Assembly (NCBI RefSeq): GCF_002288925.2
Contig: NW_022098001.1
Span: forward strand, 10,566,582 to 10,630,581
DNA from: Delphinapterus leucas
Lineage: Eukaryota > Chordata > Mammalia > Artiodactyla > Monodontidae
Direction of reading: 5' to 3'
Length of the DNA: 64,000 bases
The position numbers and the translations under genes are program-made. Shown here in pieces: positions 23,856 to 36,300 of this stretch (position 1 is the first letter of the stretch; each line of letters starts with the position of its first letter). Under the pieces are notes generated by a model. That model ran no database searches and was not told where the DNA came from. It saw nothing but the letters and a program-made list of their open reading frames with translations.

Positions 23856-25870
23856 TTGGTTGATAGTATCATTTGTCTTCTATATCCTTACCGATTTTCT
23901 GTAAACTTACTGTATCAATTACTGAGAGAGGAGTTGTTGAAATCTCCAACAGTTATTTTGGGTTTGTCCTTTTCTCAATTATTTCAGTTTTGTTTTGGGT
24001 TTTATAAGCTTTGTCTTAGGGTGCTTACACATTTAGGGTTGTTATATCTTCTTAAATTGACTCTTTTTATCATTACAAAATATCCCTCTTCAGTCCTGGT
24101 GATAATTTTTCTGCAGTCTTCTCTGCCTGATATTAATACAGCCACTTTAGCTTTGTTTTGATTAGTTTAACATGACATACATATCTATGTATCTATACAT
24201 ATATCTCCATTCTTTTACTTTTAACCTCTTTTTGTCTTTAAGGTGATTTCAGCATGTAGTTGGGTCTTGTTTTTTTATCCAGTCTCACAATCTTTCTCTT
24301 TTAATTGGGTGATTTGACTGTATTATGTAATGTAATTAACCAATATAGTTTCGTTAACTATATTTTCCCCAGTTTTTGCTTAGTAGTTGCTCTAAGGATT
24401 AGGGTATGCATCTTTATTGCAGTTGACTTCAGATTAGCCTGCTTCCAGTAAATTGTTGTAAATTTGCTTCAGCATAGCTCCATTTCCCCTCTTTTGTTCT
24501 GTTGTTTTTGTATATATTTTACCTAAATAAGTTGCACTTTCAACAGTTCAGTATTGAAATTATTGATTTTTTTGTAAGATAAATATTTGTCTTTTATGTT
24601 TATGTACATATTTGCCATTTCTTTTCACCTACATGTATAATACTTCCTTTATTATTTCTTGCAGGGAAGCTCTGCTTGCAACGGATTCTCTTAGTTTCTG
24701 TTTATCAGGGAATGTTCTTATTTCCCCTTCATTTTTGAATAAATTTGCTGGATTTAGGATTCTTGGATGACATTGTTCTTTTAGCACTTTGAGTATTTCT
24801 TTTTACTACCTTCTGACTGCCATGGTTTTTGATGAGAAGTCAGCTTTTAATCATATTCTTGTTCAAATTCATGATCCATTTTCTCTTGCTGCTTTAAGGA
24901 ATTTCTTTTTGTCTTTCAGCAGTTTGACTACAGTGTGTCTAGCTGTGCATCTTTTTGTATTTATCCTGCTTTGTAATCATTTAGCTTCTTGTATATGTAA
25001 ATTAATGCTTTGCATCAAATTTGGGAAGTTTTCAGCCACTACAGTATTTTTTAAAATCATTTTTTCAGCACCTTCTCCTGAGACTCCCCTTATGTTTGTG
25101 TTGGTATGTTGATGTCTCACCAGACTCTCAGGCTCTTGATTTTTCTTCACTGTTTTTCTGTTTTTCTAGGGAAGAAATTTAGTTATCTTCATGTTTACAG
25201 ATTTTTTTCATCTGTTACCTCAAATATGCTGTCAAGCCCTTCTAATGTATTATCATTAAAGATGTATTTTTCACATGTAAGTTTTACATTTTTATTAGTT
25301 TCTATTTTTCTATTGAGATTCTTTATTTGCTGAGTCATTTTCATGGTATTTTTCTTTAATTTCTTGAACACAGTTTCAATTTTTCGAATGTATTTAAAAT
25401 AGCCGCTTTGAAGCTTTTGTCTGGATATATCCAGTAACTGGACCCACAGTGAATCATTGTCTGTGGACTGCTTTCTTTTATGTTGATTGCTTCTATTTTG
25501 TTTTATTGACTGCTTTCCTGAGTATGGGTCACACTTTTCTTCACAGGTTTCATTTTTTTTTTGTTTGTTTAAAACTGGGCTTATAAAATAATACATTGTG
25601 GGAACTTTGGTTTCTCTCCTTCTCCCTCCCAGACATTTTTTTTTTTCTTTTTAGCTTTCATGGACTTAAACTGTGGCATCTATCTCCCTGCAGTGTTTGG
25701 CTGCTAATACCTCTGCTCAGTTCGTTTAATCCTGGGATTGCCTCGTCAGCCAGTGATTTGTGCAGAGGTTGTCTTCAAACACCTTGGGCCCGTATGACTT
25801 CCACTCTCTGCTGATGTATCTGTGTATGGGTTGGGGAGCACATTGAAAGCTGTAGCTAGTATTCAAGTCT
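23856..25870 (-). mobile_element. Old L1 5' half, antisense
   Basis: Complement of the ORF2 endonuclease region ('gttgaaatctccaacagtta', 'aaaatatccctcttcagtcc') passing into ORF1 ('cagcaccttctcctgagact' at 25065). Coding frames are broken throughout. The last 250 bases (25600-25870) are less certain. Confidence 0.65.
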
Positions 25871-26162
25871 CTTTTGACTTTTACCTTTCCCTAGGTTTTT
25901 TTTTTTCTTATTTCAGACAAACAACATTTTTATTCCAGAACAAATTCATATACATAGTTTCTGTAGAAGATTAGAAAATTGTTACAGTTATATCCTACTC
26001 TGTATTATAAGCAGGAAGGCATTATAAGCACACACCTCTAATAATACTAAAAAATTAATCTATGATTCCTGTAATGTGACAGCAGATTGATTTTAAAACT
26101 ACCTTAAAAATGATTCCTCATTATCATTGGGATTATTTTCACATGAAAAAATATTAAAGTAG
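25871..26162. other. Intronic spacer, nothing recognised
   Basis: AT-rich with T-run at 25899. No family or ORF supported. Confidence 0.4.
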
Positions 26163-26373
26163 GGCTTCCCTGGTGGCGCAGTGGTTGAGAGTCCACCTGC
26201 TGATGCAGGGGACACGGGTTCGTGCCCCGGTCTGGGAAGATCCCACATGTCGCGGAGCGGCTAGGCCCGTGAGCCATGGCCGCTGAGCCTGCGCGTCCGG
26301 AGCCTGTGCTCCGCAATGGGAGAGGCCACAACAGTGAGAGGCCCGCATACCGCAAAAAAAAAAAAAAAAAAAA
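26163..26373 (+). mobile_element. CHR SINE, sense
   Basis: It has the head gggcttccctggtggcgcag, box-B-like 'gggttcgtgccccgg', body 'gcggagcggctaggcccgtg' and 3' end 'gcccgcataccgc' plus A-tail. Very close to the copies at 1442, 55752 and 59506, so the same young subfamily. Confidence 0.95.
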
Positions 26374-28940
26374 TTATAGTTGATTTATTGTGTTTTAGGT
26401 GTACAGCAAAGTAATTCAGTTACACATGTATTTTTTTCAGATTCCTTTCCATCACAGATTATTACAAGATATTATATATAATTCCCTGTGTTATACAGGA
26501 AATCATGTTGCTTATCTATTTTATGTATTGTAGTATTTACTTGTTAATTCCATACTCCTAATTTGTCTCTCCCACCTCTCTCTGCCCTTTGGTAACCATA
26601 AGATTGTTCTCTGTGTCTGAGAGTCAGTTTCTCTTTTGTATATAGATTCATTTGTATTATCTTTTAGATTCTACATGTAAGTGATATCATATATTTGTCT
26701 CACTTCACTAAGTGTAACATTCTCTAGGTCCATCCATGTTGCTGCAGATGGCAATATTTCATTCTTTTTATGGCAAATAGTCCCTTGTATATATATACCA
26801 CATTCTCTTAAGACAGTGATCTGTTGATGGGCACTTGGGTTGTTTCTGTGTCTTGGCTATTGTAAAATAGTGCTGCTGTGAACATTGGGGTGCATGTATG
26901 TTTTCGAATTAGAGTTTTCATCTTTTTTGGATATATACCCAGGAATGGGGTTGCTGGATCATATGGTAGCTCTATTTTTAGCTTTTTAGGGAACCTCCGT
27001 ACTGTTTTCCATAGTGGCTGCACCAATTTACATTCCCACCAACAGTGTAGGAGAGTTCCCTTTTCTCCACACCCTCCCTAGCATTTATTATTTGTAGACT
27101 TTTTGATGGTAGCCATTCTGACCAGTGTGAGGTGATACCTCACTGTGGTGTTGATTTGCATTTCTTTAATAATTAGGAATGTTGAACATCTTTTCATGTG
27201 CCTGTTGGCCATCTGTATGTTTTCTTTGGAGAAATGTCTGTTTAGGTCTTCTGCCCATTTTTTGACTAGGTTGTTTGTTTTTTCGATATTGAATTGTATG
27301 AATTGTTTGTATATTTTCAATATTAACCCCTTGGTCATATCATTTGCAAATATTTTCTCTTATTCTATAGGTTTTCCTTTTGTTTTGTTGATGGTTCTTT
27401 GACTGTGCAAAAGCTTTTAAGTTTGATTTGGTAGTTTATTTTTTTTTGCTTTTGTTCTTTTGCTTTGGGAGACTGATCTAAGAAAACATTGCTTTGATTT
27501 ATGTCAGAGAATGTTTTGCATATTTTCTCTTCTAGGAGTTTTGTGGTGTCATGTATTATAATTAGGTCTTTAAACCATTTTGAGTTTATTTCTTTATATG
27601 GTGTGAGGGAGTGTTTCATTGATTTACATGTAGCTGTCCAGCTTTCCTGATACCACTTTTTTTTTTTTTTTTGCGGTACGCGGGCCTCTCACTGTTGTGG
27701 CCTCTCCCGTTGCGGAGCACAGGCTCTGGACGCGCAGGCTCAGTGGCCATGGCTCATGGGCCCAGCTGCTCCGCGGCATGTGGGATCTTCCCGGACTGGG
27801 GCATGAACCCGTGTCCCCTGCATTGGCAGGTGGACTCTCAACCACTGCGCCACCAGGGAAGCCTGATACCTTGCTGTTTTGATAACTGTAGCTTGGTAGT
27901 ATAGTCTGAAGTCTGGAAGGGTTGTGCCTCCAGCTTTGTTCTTTGTCCTCAGGATTGCTTTGGCAATTCTGGATTTTCTGTGGTTTCGTATAAATTTTAG
28001 GATTATTTGTTCTAGTTCACTGAAAAATGTCATTGGTATTTTGATAGGGATGGCATTAAATCTGTAGATCACTTTGGGTAATGTGGCCATTTTAACAATA
28101 TTAATTCTTCCAGTCCAAGAGGAGGGGATATCTTTCCATTTCTTTGAATCATTTTCAATTTCCTTTGTCAGTGTTTTATAGTTTTCAGTGTATAGGTCTT
28201 TCACCTCCTTACTAGGTGTTTCATTTTTATTGAAGAAATTTTTAAATGAGATTTTTTTTAACTTTCTCTTTCTGATATTTCATTATTAGTGTAAAGAAAT
28301 GCTACAGATTTCTGTATATTAATCTTATATTCTGCTACCTTGCTGAAATCATTTATTAGTTCTCAGTTTTTCAGTGGAGAGTTTAGGATTCTCTATATAG
28401 AGTATTATGTCTACTGCAGATAGTGACGGTTTTATCTTTTCCCTTCCAATTTATATACCTTTTAATTCTTTTTCTTGTCTGAATGCTGTAGCTAGGACTT
28501 CCAGTACTATGTTGAATAGAAGTGGTCAGAGTGGGCATCCTTGTCTTGTTCTTGAATATAGCAGGAATGCTTTCAGCTTTTCACTATTGAGTGTTATGTT
28601 GGCTGTGGGTTTGTTGTAAATGGCTTTTACGTTTTGATATGTTCCCTCTATACCCACTTTGTTGAGAGTTTTTATCATGAATGGATGTTGAATTTTGTGA
28701 AATGCTTTTTCTTCATCTGTTGAGATGATCATGTGGGTTTTTTGTCTTTCCTTGTGTTAATGTGGCATATCACATTGATTGGTTTGTGTATGTTGAACCA
28801 CCCCTGTGACCCTGGAACGAATCCAACTTGATCATAGTGTGTGATCCTGTTAATGTATTGTTGGCTTTGGTGTGCTAACATTTTGCTGAGGATTTTTGTA
28901 TCTATATTTATCAAAGATATTGGTCTGTAATTTTCTTTTT
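26374..28940 (-). mobile_element. L1, antisense, 5'-truncated, split by SINE
   Basis: Starts with the complement of an L1 3'UTR ('gtgtacagcaaagtaattca'), covers the ORF2 C-terminal domain and runs to the reverse transcriptase region near 28.7 kb ([18 protein letters not shown] on the minus strand at 28732-28526). Frames are interrupted many times. The SINE at 27655-27861 is a later insertion. Confidence 0.85.
27655..27861 (-). mobile_element. CHR SINE, antisense, in L1
   Basis: The duplication cctgatacc occurs at 27646-27654 and 27862-27870. The minus strand reads 'ttccctggtggcgcagtggt' at the right end and 'gcccgcgtaccgc' + A-tail at the left. Young-type CHR body. Confidence 0.95.
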
Positions 28941-29070
28941 TTGTACTGTTTTGATTACTGCAGTTTTGTAGTATAGTCTGCAGTCAGGGAGCATGATTCC
29001 TCCAGCTCTGTTCTTCTTTTTCAAGATTGTTTTGGCTGTTCAGGGTCTTTTGTGTCTCCATGCAAATTAA
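28941..29070 (-). mobile_element. L1 ORF2 fragment, antisense, out of order
   Basis: The text 'ttgattactgcagttttgta', 'gcagtcagggagcatgattc' and 'caagattgttttggctgttc' repeats the same part of ORF2 already passed at about 27875-27985. It is therefore a separate L1 piece or an internal rearrangement. Confidence 0.75.
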
Positions 29071-29522
29071 AAAATTTTTGGTGATTAGCTTCTGTTGTTT
29101 AATATAATGTAATTAAGGTTTATCTATGTTGTAGCATGGGGCAGGATTTCCTTTTATAAGGTTGCATAATATACTATTGTATGTATATACCACATTTTGA
29201 TTATTTGATTGTTTTTCTGTTGATGGACATTTGGGTTGTTTATTTAATGGTTATTCTATTTTTATTTTTTTGAAGAATCTACATAGTGCATTGCATAATG
29301 ACCGCACTATTTTACAGTTCTAAATTCTCCCCATCCTCATCAGCACTTGTTTTCTGTTCTTTGTGATAGTGGCTATCCTAATGGTTATGAGGTGAGATCT
29401 CATTGTGGTTTCAATTTGCATTTCTCTGATAGCTAGTCATGTTGAGCATCTTTTCATGTGTTTGTAGGCCATTTGTATTTCTTCTTTTGAGATTTGTCTG
29501 TTCAAGTCCTTGTTCATTTTTA

Positions 29523-29824
29523 TTTATTTATTTTTTAGAATTTTTATTTATTTATTTTTGGTTGTGTTGGGTCTTCATTGCTGTACGTGGGCTTTCTCTA
29601 GTTGCGTTGAGTAATGGCTACTCTTTGTTGCAGTGCGCAGGCTTCTCATTGTGGTGGCTTCTCGTTGTGGAGCACCACAGGCTCTAGGCGTGTAGGCTTC
29701 AGTAGTTGAGGCATGCGGGCTTAGTTGCTCTGTGGCATGTGGGATCTTCCTGGACCAGGGCTTGAACCATGAACTCTGCATTGGCAGGCGGATTCTTAAT
29801 CACTGCACCATCAAGGAAGTCCTC
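29523..29824 (-). mobile_element. Long CHR SINE, antisense, 15-bp target-site duplication
   Basis: The repeat ccttgttcattttta lies at 29508-29522 and 29825-29839. Minus strand shows a SINE head with 'gacttccttgatggtgcagt' and a long body ending in 'aaccaaaaataaat' tail. It is more decayed than the CHR copies at 31830 or 59506. Confidence 0.92.
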
Positions 29825-29967
29825 CCTTGTTCATTTTTAAATTGGGTTTTATTGTTGTTGAGTTGTAAAAGTTCATTTTTCTGAGTATTAACTCCTTATC
29901 AGATGTATGATTTGCACATGTTTTCTCCAATTGTGTAGCTTTGCTTTTTCACTCTGTTGATGATACT

Positions 29968-29990
29968 GATGATGATGATGATGATGATGA
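29968..29990 (+). repeat. (GAT)n microsatellite
   Basis: About seven to eight 'gat' units, inside the old antisense L1. Confidence 0.95.
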
Positions 29991-30895
29991 TTTTTGGATG
30001 CTCAGAAGTTTTAACGTTAATCTATTTCTGCTTTTATTGCCTGTGCTTTGTTGTCATTTTCCAGAAATCGTTTTCAAATCAAATGTCCTGAAGCGTTTTC
30101 CATATGTCTTCTTCTAGGGCTTTTATAGCTCTGGGTCTTATGTTTAGGTCTTATACATTTTGAGTTAATTTTTAAATTTTTTATAAGGTAAGCATCCAGG
30201 TTCAGTCTTTTACATCTGGATATCCAATTTTCCCAGCACCATTTGTTGAACAGACTGTCCTTTCCCCATTGTGTAGTCTTGACACCCTTTGAAAATCGTT
30301 TGGTCCTATTGAATACATGCAAGAGTTTGTTTCTGGGCTCTCTGTTCTGTTCCATTAGTCTATATGTCTGACTTTAACCAGTACCATAGTGTCTTGATTA
30401 CTCTTGCTTTGTAGTATGTTTTGAAATCAGAAATTGTGAGACCTCTAACTTTGTTCTTTCTCCTCAAGATTGTTTAGGTTTTTTGGGGCCCCTTGAGAGT
30501 CCATATGAACTTGAGGATTGTTCTTTTTTCCTACATCTGCAAAAAATAAAGTCATTGGGATGTTGATAGAGGTTGCATTGAATCTATAGATTGGTTTAAA
30601 CAATGTTAAGTCTTCCAACCAATCCATGAGCACAGGGTGTGTTTCCATTTATTTGTATCTTCTTTTATTATTATTTTTAGCAATGTCTTGTAGTTTTCAG
30701 TGGGTGTCTTTTACTTCCTTGGTTAAATTTATTTCTAAGTACTTTCCCCTTTATTTTATGCTATAAAAAATGGGATTATTTTCTTAATTTCATTTTACCA
30801 TTGGTTGTTGTTAATGTATTAGAAATGTAACTGATTTTTGTGTATTGATTTTGTATCCTGCAACTTTGCTGAAATCATCTGTTAGTTATAACAGG

Positions 30896-30898
<3 letters not shown>

Positions 30899-30937
<39 letters not shown>
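30899..30937 (+). repeat. (TG)n microsatellite
   Basis: Nineteen uninterrupted TG units followed by 'atg', within the old antisense L1. Confidence 0.97.
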
Positions 30938-30941
<4 letters not shown>

Positions 30942-31829
30942 AATCTTTAGAGTACTTTACATATAAGGTTATGTCATTTGTCAATAGAGATAATTTTACT
31001 TTTTTTACAATTCTTCTTTGCCTTTTATTTCTGTTCCTTGTCTAATTTCTCTGGCTTGGACTTCCAGTACTATGTTGAATAGTAGTGGCAAGAGTGGGCA
31101 TTCTTGCCTTGTTTCTGATCTTAGAGGAAAAGCTTTTAATCTTTTACCATTTACTCTCGTGAATGTTTCATTATGTTAATATAGCTTTATTCTATTTCTA
31201 TAATAGTTTGTTGAGTGTTTTTATCATGGAAAGGGTGTTGAATTTTGTCAAATGCTTTTACTATGTCAATTGAGTTGATTATGTGGTTTTTGTCCTTTAT
31301 TTTATTAATTGTTGATTCTCATTTGTTGAACCATTCTTACATTCCAGGTATAAATTCACTTGATCATGGTGTATAATCCTTTTAATGTGCTGTTGGATTT
31401 GGTTTATTAGTATTTGTTGAGTACTTTTGCATCAATATTCGTTAGGGGTATTGGTCTGTTGTTTTTATTTTGTTTTGTTGTTTTTCTTTTTTCATGTTGT
31501 GTCTTTGTATGATTTTGGTATTAGAGTAATGCTGGCCTCAAAGAATGAATTTGGAAGTGTTCCTTCTCTTCAGTTATTTGGAAGAGGTTGAGGAGTATTG
31601 GTGTTAATTCTTCCTTAAATGTTTGGTAGAATTCTTCAGCAAAGCCATCTAGGCCTGGGCTTTTCTTTGTTGAGAGGTTTTTGATTATTTTTTCAATTCC
31701 TTATTGTTCAGATTTTTTATTTCTTCATGATTTTGTCTTGAAAGCTTGTATCTTTCTAAAAATTTATCCATTTTTTCATTCTTCATAGTATTCTCTTATA
31801 CTAGTTTTTAATTCTGTGACATCAGTTTT

Positions 31830-32040
31830 TCTTTTTGTTTTTTTTTTTTTGCGGTATGCGGGCCTCTCACTGTTGTGGCCTCTCCCGTTGCGGAGCACAG
31901 GCTCCAACGCGCAGGCTCAGCGGCCATGGCTCATGGGCCCAACCACTCTGTGGCATGTGGGATCTTCCCAGACCGGGGCACGAACCCGTGTCCCCTGCAT
32001 CGGCAGGCGGACTCTCAACCACTGTGCCACCAGGGAAGCC
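31830..32040 (-). mobile_element. CHR SINE, antisense, 16-bp perfect target-site duplication
   Basis: ctgtgacatcagtttt flanks it at 31814-31829 and 32041-32056. The minus strand has the young-type head 'ggcttccctggtggcacagt', box-B-like 'gggttcgtgccccgg' and the tail 'gcccgcataccgc' + A-run. Confidence 0.97.
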
Positions 32041-32094
32041 CTGTGACATCAGTTTTAATGTCTTCTTTGATTCCTAATTCTAGTTGAGTCTTCC

Positions 32095-32130
32095 TCACTT
32101 CCTCCCTCCCTCCCTTCCTTCCTTTCTTTT
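32095..32130 (+). repeat. (TCCC/TTCC)n pyrimidine-rich simple repeat
   Basis: Short run of 'cctccctccctcccttcctt' type ending in 'ctttcttttt', inside the old antisense L1. Confidence 0.9.
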
Positions 32131-32185
32131 TCTTAGTCTAGCTAAGGGTTTGCCAATTTTGTTGGTCTTAAAAAACCAACTCTTG

Positions 32186-32547
32186 GTTTTGGGCTGCTAT
32201 AATGAAATATCAAGATTGGGTAGCTTATAAATAATAGAAATTTATTTCCAACTGTTCTGGAAACTTGGAAGCCCAAGATCAAGTTGTCAGCATGGTCACA
32301 TGCAGGTGAAAGCCTTCTCCCAAGTTCATAGCTGGCACCTTCTCATTGTGTCCTCACATGGTGGAAGGGGCTAGGGATTTCTCTGGAGCCTTTTTCATAA
32401 AGTACTAATCCCATTCATGAGGGTTACACCCTCATGACTTAAGCACCTCCCAAAGGCCCCACCTCCGTATACCATTGTCTTTGGGAGTTTGGATTTCATC
32501 AAATATGTATATTTTGGAGGACACAAATATGCAAACCATAGCATAGC
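32186..32547 (-). mobile_element. MaLR (ERVL-type, MST/MLT1-like) solo LTR, antisense
   Basis: On the minus strand it reads 'tgctatggtttgcatatttg', 'gtgtcctccaaaatatacat', 'aggtggggcctttgggaggt' and 'atgagggtgtaaccctcatg', and ends 'ataagctacccaatcttgat' then 'tatagcagccc'. This order is that of a mammalian apparent LTR retrotransposon LTR. Only the LTR is present with no internal region. The antisense L1 text continues on both sides, so it inserted into that L1. Confidence 0.85.
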
Positions 32548-32754
32548 AGTTCTGTTGATTTTTAAAAATTTGTTTTTCTATTTCCTATTTTATTTATCTC
32601 TGAACTAATCTTTATCATTTCATTCCTTCTGTGAACTCTGGGTTTAATTTATTTTTCTGATCTCTTGATGTGTAAAGTTAGGTTGTTGCTTTGAGATCTT
32701 TTTATTTTTATTTAATCACAAATTTCACTGGAATTTTAATTTATTTATTATAAA

Positions 32755-32872
32755 ATAAACAAGCAACAAGGATATATTGTACAATACATGAAAATATAGC
32801 CATTACTTTGTAAATGGAGTACAATATATAAAGATACTGAATTACTATGTTGTACACTTGAAACTAATATAA
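32755..32872 (+). mobile_element. Short L1 3' end, sense
   Basis: 'aaggatatattgtacaatac', 'atggagtacaatatataaag' and 'tgtacacttgaaactaatat' form a sense L1 3'UTR fragment adjacent to the 3' end of the antisense full-length L1. Bounds approximate. Confidence 0.65.
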
Positions 32873-33349
32873 ATTTTTTCTTCGATGTTCAATTGCCTTT
32901 TTAATACTTTTTTTATAGTTTTCATTTTTTTAACAAGTTTATTGGAGTATAATTGCTTTACAGTGGTGTGTTAGTTTCTGCTATATAACAAAGTGAATCA
33001 GCTATACATAAACATATATCCCCATATCTCCTCCCTCTTACATCTCCCTCCCACCCCTTTAGGTGGGCACAAAGTACCGAGCTGATCTCTCTGTGCTATG
33101 CGGCTGCTTCTCACTAGCTATCTATTTTACATTTGGTAGTGTATATATGTCCATGCTGCTCTCTCACTTCATCCCAGCTTACCCTTCACCCTCCCTGTGT
33201 CCTCAAGTCCATTCTCTCTGTCTGCATCTTTATTCCTGTTCTGCCCCTAGGTTCTTCAGAACCTTTTTTGTTTTTTAGATTCCATATATATGTGTTAACA
33301 TACGGTATTTGATTTTCTCTTTCTGATTTACTTCACTCTGTATGGCAGT

Positions 33350-36300
33350 CTCTAGGTCCATCCATCTCATATAAATAACTCAATTTCGTTTCTTTTTATG
33401 GCTGAGTAATACTCCATTGTATATATGTGCCACATCTTCTTTATCCAGTCATCTGTTGATGGACACTTAGGTTGCTTCCATGTCCTGGCTACTGTAAATA
33501 CAGCTGCAATGAACGTTGTGCTACACGACTCTTTTTCAGTTCTGGTTTTCTCAGGGTATATGCCCAGTAGTGGGATTGCTGGGTCGTATGGAAGTTCTAT
33601 TTTTAGTTTTTTAAGGAACCCCCATACTGTTCTCCATAGTGACTGTATCAGTGTACATTCCCAGCAACAGTGCAGTAGGGTTCCCTTTGCTCCACACCCT
33701 CTCTAGCATTTATTGTGTGTAGATATTTTGATGATCGCCATTCTGACCGGTGTGAGGCGATACCTCACTGTAGTTTTGATTTGCATTTCCCTAATGATTA
33801 GTGATGTTGAGCATCTTTCATGTGTTTGTTGGCCATCTGTATATCTTTGGAAAAATGTCTATTTAGGTCTTCTGCCCATTTTTGGATTGGGTTGTATGTT
33901 TTTTGATATTGAGCTGCATGAGCTGCCTGTATATTTTGGAGATAAATCCTTTCTCAGTTGCTTCGTTTGCAAATATTTTCTTCCATTATGAGGGTTGTCT
34001 TTTCGTATTATGGTTTCCTTTGCTGTGCAAAAGCTTTTAAGTTTCATTAGGTCCAATTTGTTTATTTTTGTTTTTATTTCCATTTCTTTAGATGGTGGGT
34101 CAAAAAGGATCTTGCTGTGATTTATGTCATAGAGTGTTCTGCCTATGTTTTCCTCTAAGAGTTTTATAGTATCTGGACTTACATTTAGGTCTTTAATCCA
34201 TTTGAGTTTATTTTTGTGTATGGTGTTAGGGAGTGTTCTAATTTCATTCTTTTACATTTAGTTGTCCAGTTTTCCCAGCACCACTTATTGAAGAGGCTGT
34301 CTTTTTTCCATTGTATATACTTGTTCCCTTTATCAAAAATAAGGTGACCATATGTGTGTGGGTTTATCTCTGGGCTTTCTATTCTGTTCCATTGAGCTGT
34401 ATTTCTGTTCTTGTGCCAGTACTGTACTGTCTTGATTACTGTAGCTTTGTAGTATAGCCTGAAGTCAGGGAGGCTGAATCCTCCAGCTGCATTTTTCTTT
34501 CTCAAGATTGCTTTGGCTATTCGGGGTCTTCTGTGTTTCCATACAAATTGTGAAATTTTTTGTTCTAGTTCTGTGAAAAATGCCATTGGTAGTTTGGTAG
34601 GGATTGCCTTAAATCTTTAGGTTTCTTTGGGTAGTATATTTATTTCCACAATGTTGGTTCTTCCAATCCAGAAGCATGGTATATCTTTCCATCTTTTTGT
34701 ATCATCTTTAATTTCTTTCATCAGTGTCTTATAGTTTTCTGCATACAGATCTTTTGTCTCCTTAGGTAGGTTTATTCCTAGGTATTTTATTCTTTCTGTT
34801 GCTGTGTTAAATGGGAGTGTTTCCTTAATTTCTTTTTCAAATTTTTCCTCATTAGTGTATAGGAGTGCAAGAGACTTCTGTGCATTAATTTTATATCCAG
34901 CTACTTTACCAAATTCATTGATTAGCTCTAGCAGTTTTCTGGTAGCATCTTTAGGATTCTCTATGTATAGTATCATGTCAACTGCAAACAGTGATGCTTT
35001 TACTTCTTGTCCGTTTTGGATTCCTTTTATTTCTTTTTCTTTTCTGACTGCTGTGGCTAAAACTTCCAAAACTATGTTGAGTAATAGTGGTCAGAGTGGG
35101 CAACCTTTTCTTGTCCCTGATCTTAGTGGAAATGGTTTCAGTTTTTCACCACTGAAAACGATGTTGGCTTTAGGTTTGTCATGTATGGCCTTTATTATGT
35201 TGATGTAAGTTCCTTCTTTGCATACTCTGTGGAGAGTTTGTATCATAAATGGGTGCTGAATTTTGTTGAAAGCTTGTTTTTCATCTATTGAGATGATCAT
35301 GTGGTTTTTCCTCCAATTTGTTAATATGGTGTATCACATTGATTTGCATATATTGAAGAATCCTTGCATTCGTGGGATAAGCCCCACTGATCATGGTGTA
35401 TGATCCTTTTAATGTGCTGTTGGATTCTATTTGATAGTATTTTGTTGAGGATTTTTGCATCTGTGTTCATCAGTGATATTCGTCTGTAGTTTTTCAATTT
35501 CAGTGCTTGTGACTGGTCTGTTTATATTTTCTATTACTTCCTGGTTCAGTCTTGGGAGGTCGTGGTTTCTAAGAATTTGTCCATTTCTTCCAGATTGTCC
35601 ATTTTATTGGTATATAGTTGCTTGTAGTAATCTCTCATGATCCTTTGTATTTCTGCAGTGTCAGTTGTTATTTCTCCTTTTTCATTTCTAATTTTATTGA
35701 TTTGAGTCTTCTCCCTTTTTTTCTCGATGAGTCTGGCTAGTGCTTTATCAATTTTGTTTATCTTCTCAAGGAACCAGCTTTTAGTTTTATTTATCTTAGC
35801 TATTTTTGCCTTCATTCCTTTTCCAGTTATTTTATTTTATTTTATTTATTTTTTGCTGTACGCGGGCCTCTCACAGTTGTGGCCTCTCCCATTGTGGAGC
35901 ACAGGCTCCGGACGCCCAGGCTCAGCGGCCATGGCTCATGGGCCCAGCCGCTCTGCGGCATGTGGGATCTTCCCAGACCGGGGCACGAACCCGTGTCCCC
36001 TGCATCAGCAGGCGGACTCTCAACCACTGCGCCACCAGGGAATCCCTTTTTCAGTTATTTTTGATCTGATCTTTATGATTTCTTTTTTTCTGCTAATAAG
36101 TTAAGTATTTTTTGTTCTTTTTTTTCTAATTGTTTTACCTGTAAAGTTACATTGTTTATTTGAGATGTTTCTTGAGGTAGGATTGTATTGCTATAAACTT
36201 CCTTCTTAGAACTGCGTTTGCTGCATCCCATAGGTTTTGGCTCGTCGTGTTTTCATTGTAATTTGTTTCTAGGTACTTTTGGATTTCCTCTTTAATTTTT

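Larger units (their letters stand above)
29071..32705 (-). mobile_element. Old L1, antisense, hosting later insertions
   Basis: Complement of ORF2 from the C-terminus (29100-29500) through the reverse transcriptase to the region ending 'gtaaagttaggttgttgctt' at 32690. Interrupted by SINEs at 29523-29824 and 31830-32040, a GT microsatellite and a MaLR LTR at 32186. Its text continues at 40211 beyond the full-length L1, so it is the older host of that insertion. No open frame of functional length. Confidence 0.8.
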
